The notes: generated from the sequence alone by a model not told the origin. 64,000 nucleotides of DNA from Chaetoceros tenuissimus (GCA_021927905.1 BLLK01000027.1:806001-870000); one strand, 5' to 3'; positions 29,759 through 40,495 are shown, counted from the first letter of the stretch. Numbers and translations are program-made.

Positions 29759-32700
29759 ATGAATCATCATGAAGACCATCACGACCCTTATGCAAGGCCA
29801 TCGAAAGAACTTGTAGAGTCTTCGAATGCACCACAAAAGATTTCCCATTTACAATTTGGACTTTTGTCACCTGCAGAAATTCAAAGGGTGGCTGAGTTTC
29901 AAGTAACATCCCGAGAACTATTTTCGATGCCTTCTAGAACTCCAGCAATGGGAGGTTGCTTAGATCCGAGGCTTGGAGTCAGTGATAAAGTCAGTACATG
30001 TGCTACATGTAAACGGAAACTCACAGATTGTGCAGGGCACTATGGTTATATTCGCCTAGCACTTCCAGTATATCATATCGGTTTTATAAAGCATACCCTC
30101 AGTATCTTACAATCTATCTGTAAGACATGTTCGCGTGTGCTTCTATCTGATAATGAAAGATTATCCTATCTAAGAAAAATGAGAAAGACAAAGGAAGCAC
30201 TGTCGAAAGCTGCCCTGTTCAAAAAGGTTGTTGACAAATGTAAAAAGGCAAAACATTGCCCATATTGCCATGTTGCAAATGGAGTAGTTAAAAAGATTTC
30301 AGGAGTGCCAACGTTGAAAATTGTTCATGAAAAGTATAAAACCAAGCATATGGAAGAAGAATTAGAAAATCTCGTAGAACAATTGCAGGAATCTATGAAA
30401 CTTAATAGAGATGTACAGACTTCATTAGGTAATGCCGTCGAAGATTTGTTACCAACTCGAGCATTGACATTGTTGAAGAATATTTCAGATGAAGATTGCG
30501 AAGTTTTGTGGGTAGAACCACTTATTGGTAGACCTGAAAATCTCATTTTGCAGAATATACTGGTTCCTCCAGTACCCATCAGGCCGAGTGTTGCAATGGA
30601 TTCTGGTGGAGGAAGTAATGAAGATGATTTGACTGTGAAACTTCAAGAAATTTTAGATGTCAACGTTGCATTGGAACTAGCCTTGAGTAGAGGTCCTCAA
30701 ACCAAAACAATTATGGAAGAATGGGACTTTTTGCAAGTACAAGTCGCACAATATATCAATGGTGAAATGCCGGGCTTACAAAGACCAATTGGCGCAAAAC
30801 CAATCAGAGGATTATGTCAAAGATTAAAGGGTAAGCAAGGTAGATTCAGAGGAAATCTATCTGGAAAACGTGTAGATTTCTCTGCGAGAACAGTTATTTC
30901 TCCAGACCCTAATCTTCGCATTGATCAAGTTGGAGTACCTGTGCACGTTGCGAAAGTCATGACTTATCCAGAAAGAGTATCCAGATATAATATAGAAAAG
31001 TTGAGGGCCAGGGTAAGAAATGGTCCAGATGTACATCCTGGAGCAAACCAAATTCGACCAGGTGGAGATGATGGTTTCGTAAAATCTTTGCAATTTGGGG
31101 ATAGAGACAAGGCTGCAAAACAATTGAAGATTGGTGACATTGTTGAAAGACACATGGAAGACGGTGACGTAGTTTTGTTCAACCGTCAGCCATCTCTGCA
31201 TAAAATGAGTATCATGTCGCATCGTGCGAAAGTCATGGAGTGGAAAACTTTCAGATTCAATATCCAAGTCTGTGCTCCATATAATGCAGATTTTGATGGA
31301 GATGAGATGAATATGCATCTTCCCCAGACCGAAGAAGCCAGAACAGAAGCTACTCTCCTAATGGGAGTTCATAATAATCTTGTAACGGGACGCAATGGAG
31401 AACCCCTTGTAGCTTCTGCTCAGGATTTTCTCTCTGCTGCTTATTTGATTACACAAAAAGATCGTTTCTTCACAAAGGATGCATTTTGTCAAATGGCTGC
31501 ATACTTTGGACACGCAGATGAAGAGATTGATGTTCCTACTCCAACAATATTCAGACCAGTTCCTCTATGGACTGGGAAACAGCTATTTTCAACAATGATT
31601 AGGCCCAACAAAAGTGTAAAGAATCTAGTTAACTTCGAGATGAAGGAGAAGAACTACGCTTCAGACTTAAAGAAGAAACATTTTTGTCCAAACGATGGAT
31701 GGGTCGCTTTCAGAAACGGTGAACTTATTTCGGGAAACATTGCAAAGAAAACGATTGGAGATGGAAGCAAGACGGGTCTTTTGTACGTTTTACTCAGAGA
31801 TTGCGGCTCTCAATATGCTGCAGATATTATGGACCGTTTTGCAAGATTCTGTTCTAGATTCATGGGTCACCATAAAGGCTTTTCTATTGGTGTATCGGAT
31901 GTCACTCCATCTGATGCATTACAAGAATTAAAGCACAAAATCTTATCAACAGGTTACGATAAAGCAGACGACAATCTTAGAATGTATAACGAGGGATCTC
32001 TCGAATTGCGTCCAGGATGTAATCTCTTGCAGTCATTGGAAGAAATGATGAATGGTATTCTTGGAAAACTCCGTGAATCTGCAGGTCAAGAAGCAATGAA
32101 GGCTTTGGAATGGGCAAATGCACCTCGTATTATGGCTGAATGTGGCTCCAAAGGTTCGCCTCTGAATATTTCGCAAATGATGGCTTGTGTTGGTCAACAG
32201 GCTGTTGGAGGTAAACGTATTGAGAATGGATTTGTTGACAGAACCTTACCACATTTTCAGTACCATGAGTTGACTGCTCCTGCAAAAGGATTTGTTGCAA
32301 ACTCATTTTATACTGGACTTGCTCCAACAGAGTTCTTCTTCCATACGATGGGAGGTCGTGAGGGTTTGGTAGATACAGCTGTAAAGACAGCAGAAACAGG
32401 ATATATGGCAAGACGTTTGATGAAAGCACTAGAGGATTTATCTCTTCAATATGATAATACCGTCCGTAACAGTGAAAACACTGTTGTTCAATTCATCTAC
32501 GGAGATGACAATTTGAACCCAGAGCTTATGGAGAATAATGACAGACCAGTGGATTTCAATAGGCTTCGGCTTACTGTCACACAAAACTATCCAGCTCTCG
32601 GCGAAGCAGCTGTGATGGGACAAGATATGATAGATCTGGTTGAGTCTGAACTTAAACATCCAAACTTCCAAAAGCTCCTTCCAATTGGAAGTGTTTTCTT

Positions 32701-34021
32701 TGACGAAATTCGTGATTACTTCGGAGGCTTAGTCAAGAAACAGGAACAATTGCTCAGCGATAAAGATGATAGTATTACATCGGCTATGATTGACCAGAGA
32801 CTCTGGGATAGCTGTCGCTTGAGTAAAAAGCAAATCAAAATGATGATGGACAAAGCACTTACAAAGTATGATAGAGCTTCTGTCTTTCCTGGTGAAGCTA
32901 TTGGTCCAATTGGGGCACAATCTATTAGTGAACCTGGTACACAAATGACCTTGAAAACATTCCATTTCGCGGGAGTATCTAGTATGAATGTTACGCTTGG
33001 AGTTCCTCGTCTGAAGGAAATCATCAATGGTTCCAAGAATATTTCTACACCCATCATCACTGCTCAACTTGTCCAAGATGACAATAAGATCGGTGCGCGT
33101 GTGGTCAAAGCTGTCATCGAAAAGACTACGCTTGGTCAAGTTTCTTCCTATATTAAGGAAGTTTATGCACCATCTAAATGCTATGTTTCTGTGGAATTGG
33201 ATCTAAAAGCTATTGATCAACTCAAACTTGGTATTGATGTCTACTCTGTCCGCAAGTCTATTTTGAAAGGGGTTACAGGATACACTAAACCTGCGATTTT
33301 ACGATCTCTCAAAGAGTGTCATGTCAAGGTTAAGAAAGGTTCTAAATCAAAACTTCGTATCTATGTACCAGAAGCAACTGATAAGCCAGGTTCAGCTCCG
33401 CCTCCAATTTACTTTGCTATGCAAGCATTGAAAAATGCTCTTCCAGATGTCATTGTACAAGGAATCCCAAGTGTCAATCGTGCAGTTATCAATGAAGAAG
33501 ATAAAGATGGTCAAACATCATACCATTTACTTGTAGAAGGATATGGCTTAGCCGAAGTGATGGGATCTCCTGGAATTGATGGACGGCGAACAACTACCAA
33601 TCACGTCATCGAGGTGGAACAAACTCTAGGTGTTGAAGCTGCTCGTACATCAATCTCTTCTGAAATTTCGTATATTATGAATGCATATGGTATTGGTATC
33701 GATAGTAGGCATTTACTGCTGTTGTCTGATGTCATGACATTCAAGGGTGAAGTATTGGGTATTACAAGATTTGGAGTTTCCAAAATGCGCGAAAGTGTAT
33801 TGATGCTTGCATCCTTTGAAAAGACAACTGATCATTTATTTGATGCTGCATGTCACGGAAGAACTGATGCTATTGTTGGTGTCAGTGAATGTATTATTAT
33901 GGGAATTCCTATTCCTCTTGGAACTGGTATTTTCAAGTTGCTGAAGAAAGCAAATGCTCCTGCACATAAAGAAGATGATGAAGAGATTCAAGGTGGCTTA
34001 TTGTTGGGGTCACGGTCGTGA
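29759..34021 (+). CDS. POLR3A: RNA polymerase III largest subunit RPC1 (1420 aa)
   Basis: This single exon has the complete beta'-like architecture. The N-terminal clamp zinc site is GGCLDPRLG...CATCKRKLTDCAGHYGYI, followed by a second set, CKTC...CPYC. RPIGAKPIRGLCQRLKGKQGRFRGNLSGKRVDFSARTVISPDPNL is the usual lid/active-centre region. NADFDGDEMNMHLPQ (about residue 510) carries the catalytic aspartates. The bridge-helix and trigger-loop region is AREGLVDTAVKTAETGYMARRLMKALED in spirit (here GGREGLVDTAV...). The GISEPGTQMTLKTFHFAG-type segment appears as QSISEPGTQMTLKTFHFAG. The end GTGIFKLLKK is typical of RPC1, and there is no heptad-repeat CTD, which excludes Pol II. Pol III makes tRNA, 5S and U6. 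Confidence 0.95.
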   Translation: MNHHEDHHDPYARPSKELVESSNAPQKISHLQFGLLSPAEIQRVAEFQVTSRELFSMPSRTPAMGGCLDPRLGVSDKVSTCATCKRKLTDCAGHYGYIRLALPVYHIGFIKHTLSILQSICKTCSRVLLSDNERLSYLRKMRKTKEALSKAALFKKVVDKCKKAKHCPYCHVANGVVKKISGVPTLKIVHEKYKTKHMEEELENLVEQLQESMKLNRDVQTSLGNAVEDLLPTRALTLLKNISDEDCEVLWVEPLIGRPENLILQNILVPPVPIRPSVAMDSGGGSNEDDLTVKLQEILDVNVALELALSRGPQTKTIMEEWDFLQVQVAQYINGEMPGLQRPIGAKPIRGLCQRLKGKQGRFRGNLSGKRVDFSARTVISPDPNLRIDQVGVPVHVAKVMTYPERVSRYNIEKLRARVRNGPDVHPGANQIRPGGDDGFVKSLQFGDRDKAAKQLKIGDIVERHMEDGDVVLFNRQPSLHKMSIMSHRAKVMEWKTFRFNIQVCAPYNADFDGDEMNMHLPQTEEARTEATLLMGVHNNLVTGRNGEPLVASAQDFLSAAYLITQKDRFFTKDAFCQMAAYFGHADEEIDVPTPTIFRPVPLWTGKQLFSTMIRPNKSVKNLVNFEMKEKNYASDLKKKHFCPNDGWVAFRNGELISGNIAKKTIGDGSKTGLLYVLLRDCGSQYAADIMDRFARFCSRFMGHHKGFSIGVSDVTPSDALQELKHKILSTGYDKADDNLRMYNEGSLELRPGCNLLQSLEEMMNGILGKLRESAGQEAMKALEWANAPRIMAECGSKGSPLNISQMMACVGQQAVGGKRIENGFVDRTLPHFQYHELTAPAKGFVANSFYTGLAPTEFFFHTMGGREGLVDTAVKTAETGYMARRLMKALEDLSLQYDNTVRNSENTVVQFIYGDDNLNPELMENNDRPVDFNRLRLTVTQNYPALGEAAVMGQDMIDLVESELKHPNFQKLLPIGSVFFDEIRDYFGGLVKKQEQLLSDKDDSITSAMIDQRLWDSCRLSKKQIKMMMDKALTKYDRASVFPGEAIGPIGAQSISEPGTQMTLKTFHFAGVSSMNVTLGVPRLKEIINGSKNISTPIITAQLVQDDNKIGARVVKAVIEKTTLGQVSSYIKEVYAPSKCYVSVELDLKAIDQLKLGIDVYSVRKSILKGVTGYTKPAILRSLKECHVKVKKGSKSKLRIYVPEATDKPGSAPPPIYFAMQALKNALPDVIVQGIPSVNRAVINEEDKDGQTSYHLLVEGYGLAEVMGSPGIDGRRTTTNHVIEVEQTLGVEAARTSISSEISYIMNAYGIGIDSRHLLLLSDVMTFKGEVLGITRFGVSKMRESVLMLASFEKTTDHLFDAACHGRTDAIVGVSECIIMGIPIPLGTGIFKLLKKANAPAHKEDDEEIQGGLLLGSRS

Positions 34022-34370
34022 TATTTCTAGATTTAATCAATTCATATTCTAATTATAAATAATTTACATGAGCGATGATGCTTCTTGATCAAATCTATCT
34101 TCACAATTTGATTTTGGATTTGTCGGTTAAAAATTATCCTTTATAGGAAACTTTTAATGGGACTGAGGTAGTCTCTCGGTAGTCCCTCTTTTTTAAATCA
34201 AAACGGTGGGAGACCAACCGCGCAAAGCTGAAAGGTGAAACCGAGCGCAAAAATTATTCAATACATACTATAGACACCTGCTAACACCTAGGTATCCATC
34301 AGTAGCCTTGGGAAAGTACCAAAGTAAAGAGAAAAAGTATATATTCTGAGCTAATCTAAGCAACAAAAGC
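34022..34370. other. Intergenic region
   Basis: This 349-bp spacer is between two plus-strand genes. A GGGACT...AGTCCC inverted repeat at 34157-34185 could form a short imperfect hairpin. Nothing else stands out. Confidence 0.4.
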
Positions 34371-35438
34371 ATGACGTCGGCATCAATGAAAGTAGAGGGC
34401 CAAGTAATTGGGTCAGAGACAGTCGGTGAAAACCTAGACGAGGTAAATGATATGATGAAACATACTGCTCTAGACGAGGCAGCTGGTGACACTCAAGAAG
34501 ATGAGAATAAAGAGAATATTATAACACCTGATTCATCTCTTGATTCCAGCACTGAAAATGATGAGAGCAATTCTATAAGACAAGAGGAAGGAGGTGCTTC
34601 TCAAGATAATAAATGTCCAGCTAGCATTCCAGAAGAAGAGGAACTAAATAAGAAAGGTACAACTGATGATAGTAATCAAGAAGAAGAAGCTGACCAAGAT
34701 GCTGCAGAAACAGACTGTGTTTCAGGCTTCAATCAATCGGCTTCCCAGTCACAGCATAGTGCATCTACTGTCCAAACGAAAACTACTAAGCAGCTACTGA
34801 TTGATGCTAGAGAATATAAGCCTTCTGACCAGACCATTAATGATGAAAATTACGATCTAGTCACAGAAAACACGGAAATAAAAATCAGTGTACCGCCACC
34901 TCCTCCAGATGTACCTCCTCCCGAATCAAAAGCTTCGTCGGGCAGGTCTAAAATGACACAGCAGCAACAGACACTCATGATTGAAAGTGGAAAGCTGCTG
35001 GAACATTTACGCAAGGAAGTTTACAAACTACGTAAGCAAAATGCTCAACTCAAGAATGACTTTAGAAATCTACAAGATAACAATCAAAGACTCATGGATG
35101 CAAATAGTAGTCTAGGAGAAACATTTGGAACACTCAACAAGCATGCAAAACAAGTGAGTAAGACCAATGCAAGGCTCAAGAAAGAGTTACAAAGTACCAA
35201 GGATCAATTTGATAGGGAGAGATTAGAACATCAAAATCAAGTTGATATTCTTCAAATGCAGCAATTGGAATTGAAGGATGAATTAACTATGAAGCAAGAG
35301 ACTTATATTGAGGAGGTGCATGAGCGGCTTCATCTTCAAAAAGTCATGACTCGTATTGTGGACACTGTTCAAGAAAGGTGTAGGGATCATCGTCTAGTAG
35401 AAGATATCTTAGCAATGAGTGATGAATGCGAGTTTTAA
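34371..35438 (+). CDS. Acidic coiled-coil protein of unknown function (355 aa)
   Basis: The first ~170 residues are acidic, Ser/Thr/Gln-rich and probably disordered. A short proline-rich patch (VPPPPPDVPPPE) follows. Residues about 200-320 form a long charged coiled coil (LLEHLRKEVYKLRKQNAQLKNDFRNLQDNNQRL..., ARLKKELQSTKDQFDRERLEHQNQ). The last 30 residues contain two cysteines (ERCRDHRLVEDILAMSDECEF). I do not recognise a family; structural or scaffold roles are possible. Single exon; it converges with the first gene of the F-box-like array. Confidence 0.7.
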   Translation: MTSASMKVEGQVIGSETVGENLDEVNDMMKHTALDEAAGDTQEDENKENIITPDSSLDSSTENDESNSIRQEEGGASQDNKCPASIPEEEELNKKGTTDDSNQEEEADQDAAETDCVSGFNQSASQSQHSASTVQTKTTKQLLIDAREYKPSDQTINDENYDLVTENTEIKISVPPPPPDVPPPESKASSGRSKMTQQQQTLMIESGKLLEHLRKEVYKLRKQNAQLKNDFRNLQDNNQRLMDANSSLGETFGTLNKHAKQVSKTNARLKKELQSTKDQFDRERLEHQNQVDILQMQQLELKDELTMKQETYIEEVHERLHLQKVMTRIVDTVQERCRDHRLVEDILAMSDECEF

Positions 35439-35618
35439 TTCTAGAAATGAAGATAGGAAACAAATCAAAGACATGGCAATCAAGGTCGGAAATCCAAAGT
35501 TTTATGGAATAATGTACTGGATCCATCCATGTTAGCTTACAATGAAACATAATGGCATAATACAGTTTTATTGTTTTTATGCAAGCTTGTGAATTTCCAA
35601 AGTATGCACCTACGCAAG

Positions 35619-36731
35619 CTAAGAAATATTTCTAAGAATTTCAGCTGCTTCCTCGTTTCCGTTTTCGAAAACATTTGCAATAGTCATTTCCGCATTGATC
35701 CTGATTTGTGACTCACGAAAATATTCCAAGAAATCATGGCGACCCTTTCCAATAGAATGAAATATCACAAGGGTAAGCAAAGGAATTGCATCTGTTTCAC
35801 CGTCGAGGAGGATTTCCAACACTTCAAGAGGAAGTTCCCATTCAATCAAAAATGCATAGACGAACTCTTGAAGAGGACCTTTCAGCCAACCCTTTTCTTT
35901 CAACACACGAAGACCTTCATACCCGCCAGATTTACAAGCAGAGCCAGCAATCTTAAACAGTTCGAGAATGTCCATTCCTTCGAAGTCAGAAGGAAAAAAG
36001 TCAAGCAAGTGCCTTAAGGTATCTATACGACCTCCTCTCAACGCATAATAAAGCGATCTCGCATTGAAATCAACACCTTTTCCCCGCAGATACTCAATCA
36101 TCTCCACATCACAGGCAGACGTAATGCATGATGCGATCTTTACTGGAGCAACATTTTCATCTTCTTCGGGAGCATCATATTGCATCATTTTGGATAGGGT
36201 TTCATCGTTTGAGATAATGCGTTTCATGATCTGAATGCTTTTACCTCCGACCGCAGGCCAAACAGTGCTGATAAATGATTCTTTGTCATCATCTGTATTT
36301 TGGTGTTTACAAAAAAAGTCAACGTAGAAATTCTCATACAAATCTACGTTATCGGTCTTAAAAATTGCGCATTGGACAAGATGGAGAACTCTTTGGCCTT
36401 CCTCTATTCTTTCCTCTCTTTCTACGACGAATGTAGGGTCCGCGCAAAAAATATCCATGAATCGAACGAACGTTTCCTTCGATGCAACTATACTTTCCGC
36501 CGATGTATTCCTATCATTTGAAAACTCCATCTCTACACATCTCTTCACCTGTCTGCTCACAGAAGCCAGGAAAAAGTAGTTTCCATCTCCGACAAAGGAA
36601 AGGCAATGGCGGACAAGCTGATCTGGAATAGGTAGACTTGATTGCTCATCTCGTTGCAGTCTCCGTTTGACGGATCTAGTGAGGTAAGCTGGAGCTGCTT
36701 CTTGAGTTTGAGGACTCTTGTTAGATGGCAT
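35619..36731 (-). CDS. F-box-like/ankyrin-like paralogue A (370 aa)
   Basis: First of five related genes on this strand. It starts MPSNKS, then AAPAYLTRSVKRRLQ. An F-box-like helix pair spans residues about 33-70 (SSLPIPDQLVRHCLSFVGDGNYFFLASVSRQVKRCVEMEF). The second half has degenerate ankyrin-like units (DVEMIEYLRGKGVDFNARSLYYALRGGRIDTLRHLLDF; GGYEGLRVLKEKGWL). A substrate-receptor role in SCF ubiquitin ligases is inferred from the F-box-like start only. The frame is intact and has no intron. A conserved promoter-like module lies 130 bp upstream of the start. Its closest relatives in architecture are copies B and E, which share the MPS-type N-terminus. Confidence 0.72.
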   Translation of the reverse strand: MPSNKSPQTQEAAPAYLTRSVKRRLQRDEQSSLPIPDQLVRHCLSFVGDGNYFFLASVSRQVKRCVEMEFSNDRNTSAESIVASKETFVRFMDIFCADPTFVVEREERIEEGQRVLHLVQCAIFKTDNVDLYENFYVDFFCKHQNTDDDKESFISTVWPAVGGKSIQIMKRIISNDETLSKMMQYDAPEEDENVAPVKIASCITSACDVEMIEYLRGKGVDFNARSLYYALRGGRIDTLRHLLDFFPSDFEGMDILELFKIAGSACKSGGYEGLRVLKEKGWLKGPLQEFVYAFLIEWELPLEVLEILLDGETDAIPLLTLVIFHSIGKGRHDFLEYFRESQIRINAEMTIANVFENGNEEAAEILRNIS

Positions 36732-36860
36732 TGTTAGATATTGGCTCGGAGAGTGAATAGAATGTTTACTTGTAGGAACTTGGTTTAGGAATCGAATTCT
36801 TTTCGATTGTGATCTTTTAAGAACCTGATAGTTGTATTAACGTGCATCAAAACTGAGAGA

Positions 36861-36957
36861 ATTTTTCTTGGCGCCAAAGGAAGCCAAAAGAACACCAATC
36901 CCACTTCAAAATTTTAGACAAGAAACAAAAATGGCCTCAAGTGAGAAATAGCTCCTC
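36861..36957 (-). promoter_or_regulatory. Conserved upstream module of paralogue A
   Basis: It contains the palindrome CTTGGCGCCAA near 36868-36880, an ATTGG (CCAAT-box reverse), and a block reading AAAATTTTAGACAAGAAACA then ATGGCCTCAAGTGAG on the plus strand. The same order and spacing recur upstream of copies C, D and E. Confidence 0.7.
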
Positions 36958-37030
36958 TGTCAAAGTTCTTTTTATTTCAAATTAAAAAACAGTGACTGAA
37001 ACAAACTGAAATTCCTTTCTTTACTTTTAT

Positions 37031-37163
37031 ATTGGATCAAAGTCAAGTTACGGGCCATGTCTACTTCAACTGCCCTTTTTCTAATACTTCTTCATTTCAT
37101 CATAGCTCTATCAGATGTAGCAATTACTACATCGCTTGGGATGATACTCCGATAGTTGGATCC
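37031..37163 (+). pseudogene. Truncated 5' copy of the secreted-protein gene at 44252
   Basis: It matches about 44226-44350, including the bases before the ATG, the signal-peptide codons (MSTST...LILLHFIIALSD) and the first residues after it. A 1-nt deletion near the end shifts the frame, and homology stops soon after CTCCGAT. It sits head to head with copy A exactly as the full gene sits with copy E, so it marks a duplicated block. Confidence 0.8.
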
Positions 37164-37217
37164 ATAATCAACTTGTAATATTGCAAATGCTGTTACCGAG
37201 GCAATTGTATATCATCT

Positions 37218-38332
37218 TCATGCAAGACGTGCTAGAAGGTTAGCAATTCCCTCGTCTCCGTTTTCCAGAGCGTTTGCAAGATACTCTTCTGTCATATTGA
37301 TATCAATATATGAAATAAGATGTTGTAATAAATCAAGACGACCCAATTCAATTGAAAATATTATTGCAGAAAAAATCACATTACCCAAAAATAATTCTCC
37401 GTCGAGGAGGATTTGAAGTACTTCAATAGGAAGTTCCCATTCAAACAAAAATCCAAATGCCATCGTTTGAAGAGGGCCTCTCAGCCAACCCTTTTCTTTC
37501 AACACACGAAGACCTTCATATCCTTCAGACTTGCAAGCAGAGCCAGCAATCTTCACCAAATCGAGAATGTCCATTCCTTCGAAGTCAGAAGGAACAATGT
37601 CAAGCAAGTGCCTTACAGTATCCATGCGACCTCCTTTTAAAGCGAAATGAATAGAACTAGCATTGAACTCAACACCTTTACCGCGGAGATACTCAATCAT
37701 CTCCACATCACAGGCAGATGTAATACACGATACGATCTTTACTGAATCAGTGTCTTCATCTTGATCCGGAGCATCATACTGCTTCATTTTGGAAAGGATT
37801 TCACTGTTGGAAATGAGTGTTTCATGATCTGGATGCTATTTGCTTGGACAGCAGGCCAAACAGATGTGAGAAATGATTCTTCTTCATCTTTCTCTGCTTC
37901 TTTGAGAAACAATCCAATGTAGACCTGCTCATACATATCGACGTTATCAGTATCAAAGATTGCATCCTGTACAAGAGGCACAACTCTTTCAGCTTCCTCT
38001 CTTTCTTCCTCTCTTACTACACTGATATTGCCCGCATAAAAAATATTCATGACTTGAACAAACGTCTCCTTCGATGCAACAATACTCTCTGCCGAAGTAT
38101 TCCTATCATTCGGAAACTCCATCTCCACACACCTCTTCAACTGTCTACTTCCAGATGCCACAAAGTAGTAGCTTCCACCTCCGACGAAGGAAAGGCAATG
38201 ACGTACAAGCTGATCTGGAATGGGTAGACTCGATTGCTCATCTTGTTGTAGCCTACGCCTGATGGATCTAGTGAGGTAAGCTGGAGCTGCTTCTTGGGTT
38301 GTCAATGTTTGAGATCTCTTGTTCGACGACAT
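37218..38332 (-). pseudogene. F-box-like/ankyrin-like paralogue B, frameshifted
   Basis: The 5' part (38332-37784) encodes MSSNKR...SSLPIPDQLVRHCLSFVGGGSYYFVASGSRQ and the 3' part (37787-37218) the ankyrin-like half (DVEMIEYLRGKGVEFNASSIHFALKGGRMDTVRHLLD). Compared with copy D, one base is missing near 37826, in the codons for the conserved SIQIMKHIISNDETLSKMK segment, which puts the halves in different frames. Everything else is open, so the loss is recent, or it could be a sequencing error. The conserved upstream module found at copies A, C, D and E is absent, which supports real decay. Confidence 0.75.
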
Positions 38333-39005
38333 GATTTTGGTTTTAATATGACTGCGATTGAGTTTGATTTGTTAGAACTTTTAACATTAAGAAAATTTGA
38401 TTTAGTTTTACTAGCCTAAGAAAATTTGATTTTAAAACGAAAGTGCACAGATGTTTCATTTTGCTCACTTTTTATTCATACAAAGCCCCCTACACTAGAA
38501 AAGTCTACCCAAGGTAATGATTATATCTATTGAATGTCTTCTCATTCACTGAATTGGAAACTAATCGCAGAATATACTTTCAAGTACCTTTAAAGCATTC
38601 GTGTATACCACTTCGATTTCGAATGGAGACATTGAGAGAAGTTGCCAAACCAAGGGACAAGGTCCCTCAAACTTTTGAAGATGAACAAAAGATGCTTCAA
38701 ACAGATTTCTAACAAACCGTACTAAAATCATTCTTCAACATTTTGGAGAAAGGTTATTGTTTTGAATCGGATGGTGCAATACAGTCACCAACTCCCATAA
38801 CTACTACCGATGTCTCGAATCTTTTTTCCAGCTTCGAGTCTATGCTTTCAGAGACAACAATAAGACGTTTCTAGATGGAGGTACATTACATTTACCTTGC
38901 GTACTAGGGGTCGTCTAGCGAGTGGCAGGTGTAAATCCTGACATTCAGTTTTTACAATATTCATAAGTCTGCATCAATGAACCAATACTCTTTTTAACAA
39001 ACAAA
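38333..39005. other. Non-coding stretch inside the array
   Basis: No conserved promoter module is present. A 60-codon open stretch at 38530-38712 (plus) and the following bases look like decayed coding sequence, but I cannot identify it. AT-rich duplicated motifs (AAGAAAATTTGATTT twice at 38391-38433) lie close to copy B. Confidence 0.35.
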
Positions 39006-39133
39006 TTTTTAGTGTGATTTCTAATCTTACATAATAGATATTAGAATATTGAATATTAGAAGTACCTATTGATAATCTTCTGTAGATTTTGAGCTTCGTT
39101 CAAGTCGAAGATGCAAGTACAATGCAATGATTT
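39006..39133. repeat. 3'-flank repeat of copy C (paired with 40661-40808)
   Basis: The block beginning TTTTAGTGTGATTTC and running to AGGGCGTAG reappears after copy D at 40661-40808 with small indels. It shows that copies C and D are units of a recent tandem duplication about 1.67 kb long. Confidence 0.7.
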
Positions 39134-40284
39134 CTAGAGGAGAGGGCGTAGAAATTCAGCAAATTCCTCATCTCCGTTTTCAAGAGCACCTGCCATAGTT
39201 GCCTCAACATCGAGATAAAGTAAAGATGGATGAAGATACTTCATTATATCCAGCCGGCGGTGTTTTAGTGCTATCCCCACAAGAGGTTTGATTTCAGTCT
39301 CAAAATCTGATTCTTCGTTGATAAAAATTTTGATAGCATCGACAGGAAGTTCCATTTGTTCAACGCACTCATATAAAATAGATAGAAGAGGGCCTCTCAA
39401 CCAGCCCTTCTCTTTCAACACACGAAGACCTTCATATCCGTCAGACTTGCAAGCATCGATAGCAATGTCACAAAGTACGCTGTAGTGTATACCTTCTAAG
39501 TCAGAAGGAACGAAGTCAAGCAAGTGTCTTACAGTATCCATGCGACCTCCAATCAACGCAAAGTCAATCGATCTAGCATTGAACTCGACACCTTTATCGC
39601 GGAGATATTCAATCATCTCCACATCACAGGCAGACGTAACGCATGATGCGAACTTTACTGGATCAGCGTCTTCATATTCGTCTGAGCCTGGAACATCGAT
39701 TTCTTTCATTTTCGAGAGGGTTTCATCGTTTGAGATAATGTGTTTCATGATCTCGATGCTTTTTTCAGTGACAGCAGGCCAAACAAGTCTATGGATGACC
39801 ATCGCTTCATCGGGTTCTTCGCGAATTTTCAAGAAAAAGCCAATGTAGATATTCTCATACATATCGACGTCATCAGTCTCAAAGATTGCACGCTGTACTA
39901 CAATCTGCACCCTCTCCAATTCATCTCCTTCTTTCTTTGAAGCAGTAAATGCCTTAATGAAAGCGACGAAAATTTCCTCATTAGCAATGATATTGAAGGC
40001 AGAAGTGTTTCTATCATCTGGAAACTCCATCTCCACACAATTCTTTAGCTGTTTGCTCACAGATGCCACAAAGTAATAATTTCCACCTCCGACGAAAGAG
40101 AGGCAATGACGAACAAGATGATCCGGAAGAGGTACGCAAGATGCATCCTCGAAAGTAACTAGAGGCAGTATTTGAGAAATTGGTTTTATCTAGATGGGGT
40201 TGCACAACATGCCTACTACTCGTACTTACTATTATCTACTTCGTTTGCAGCCTTTCGGTTACTTCTTTCTCCTTCCTTATCCAT
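39134..40284 (-). CDS. F-box-like/ankyrin-like paralogue C (359 aa, two exons)
   Basis: Exon 1 is 40284-40230 and exon 2 is 40158-39134, split by a 71-nt intron (GTAAGTACGA...CTCTAG). Exon 1 encodes MDKEGERSNRKAANEVDN, and the spliced codon leads into TFEDASCVPLPDHLVRHCLSFVGGGNYYFVASVSKQ. Without this exon the frame would have no ATG before an in-frame stop. The same exon and intron arrangement, with matching phase, is found in copy D, which supports the model. The ankyrin-like half is DVEMIEYLRDKGVEFNARSIDFALIGGRMDTVRHLLDF. The N-terminal ~20 residues are unrelated to those of copies A, B and E. Confidence 0.7.
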
Positions 40285-40390
40285 TTGTTACGATTGCTTT
40301 AGAGGATGGGATTCTTTGTTACCTAATTGAATAGCTCTTTTGATATTGCTGTATTGTGGTGTCATCGAGCATAGAGATCACTCGAAGAGA

Positions 40391-40495
40391 TTTTTCTTGG
40401 CGCCAAAAGAACAAAAAGAAGCCAAAAGAACAATCAATCCCATTTGCAAAATTTTAGACAAGAAACAAAATGGCCTCTAGTGAGAAAGAGCTCCT
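40391..40495 (-). promoter_or_regulatory. Conserved upstream module of paralogue C
   Basis: It lies 107 bp upstream of the exon-1 ATG and contains CTTGGCGCCAAAAGAA, AGAAGCCAAAAGAA, AATCCCAT and the block ATTTTAGACAAGAAAC then ATGGCCTCTAGTGAG, all in the same order as in the other copies. Confidence 0.75.

Noticed and set aside
34157-34185. GGGACT...AGTCCC hairpin as a structured RNA or terminator
   Set aside because: The stem is only six to nine pairs with mismatches and there is no supporting context in a eukaryotic spacer.
38881-38940. tRNA-like look of GGGGTCGTCTAGCGAGTGGCA and the bases after it
   Set aside because: The D-arm resembles a tRNA, but I could not pair an acceptor stem or find the GGTTCRANNCC T-arm.
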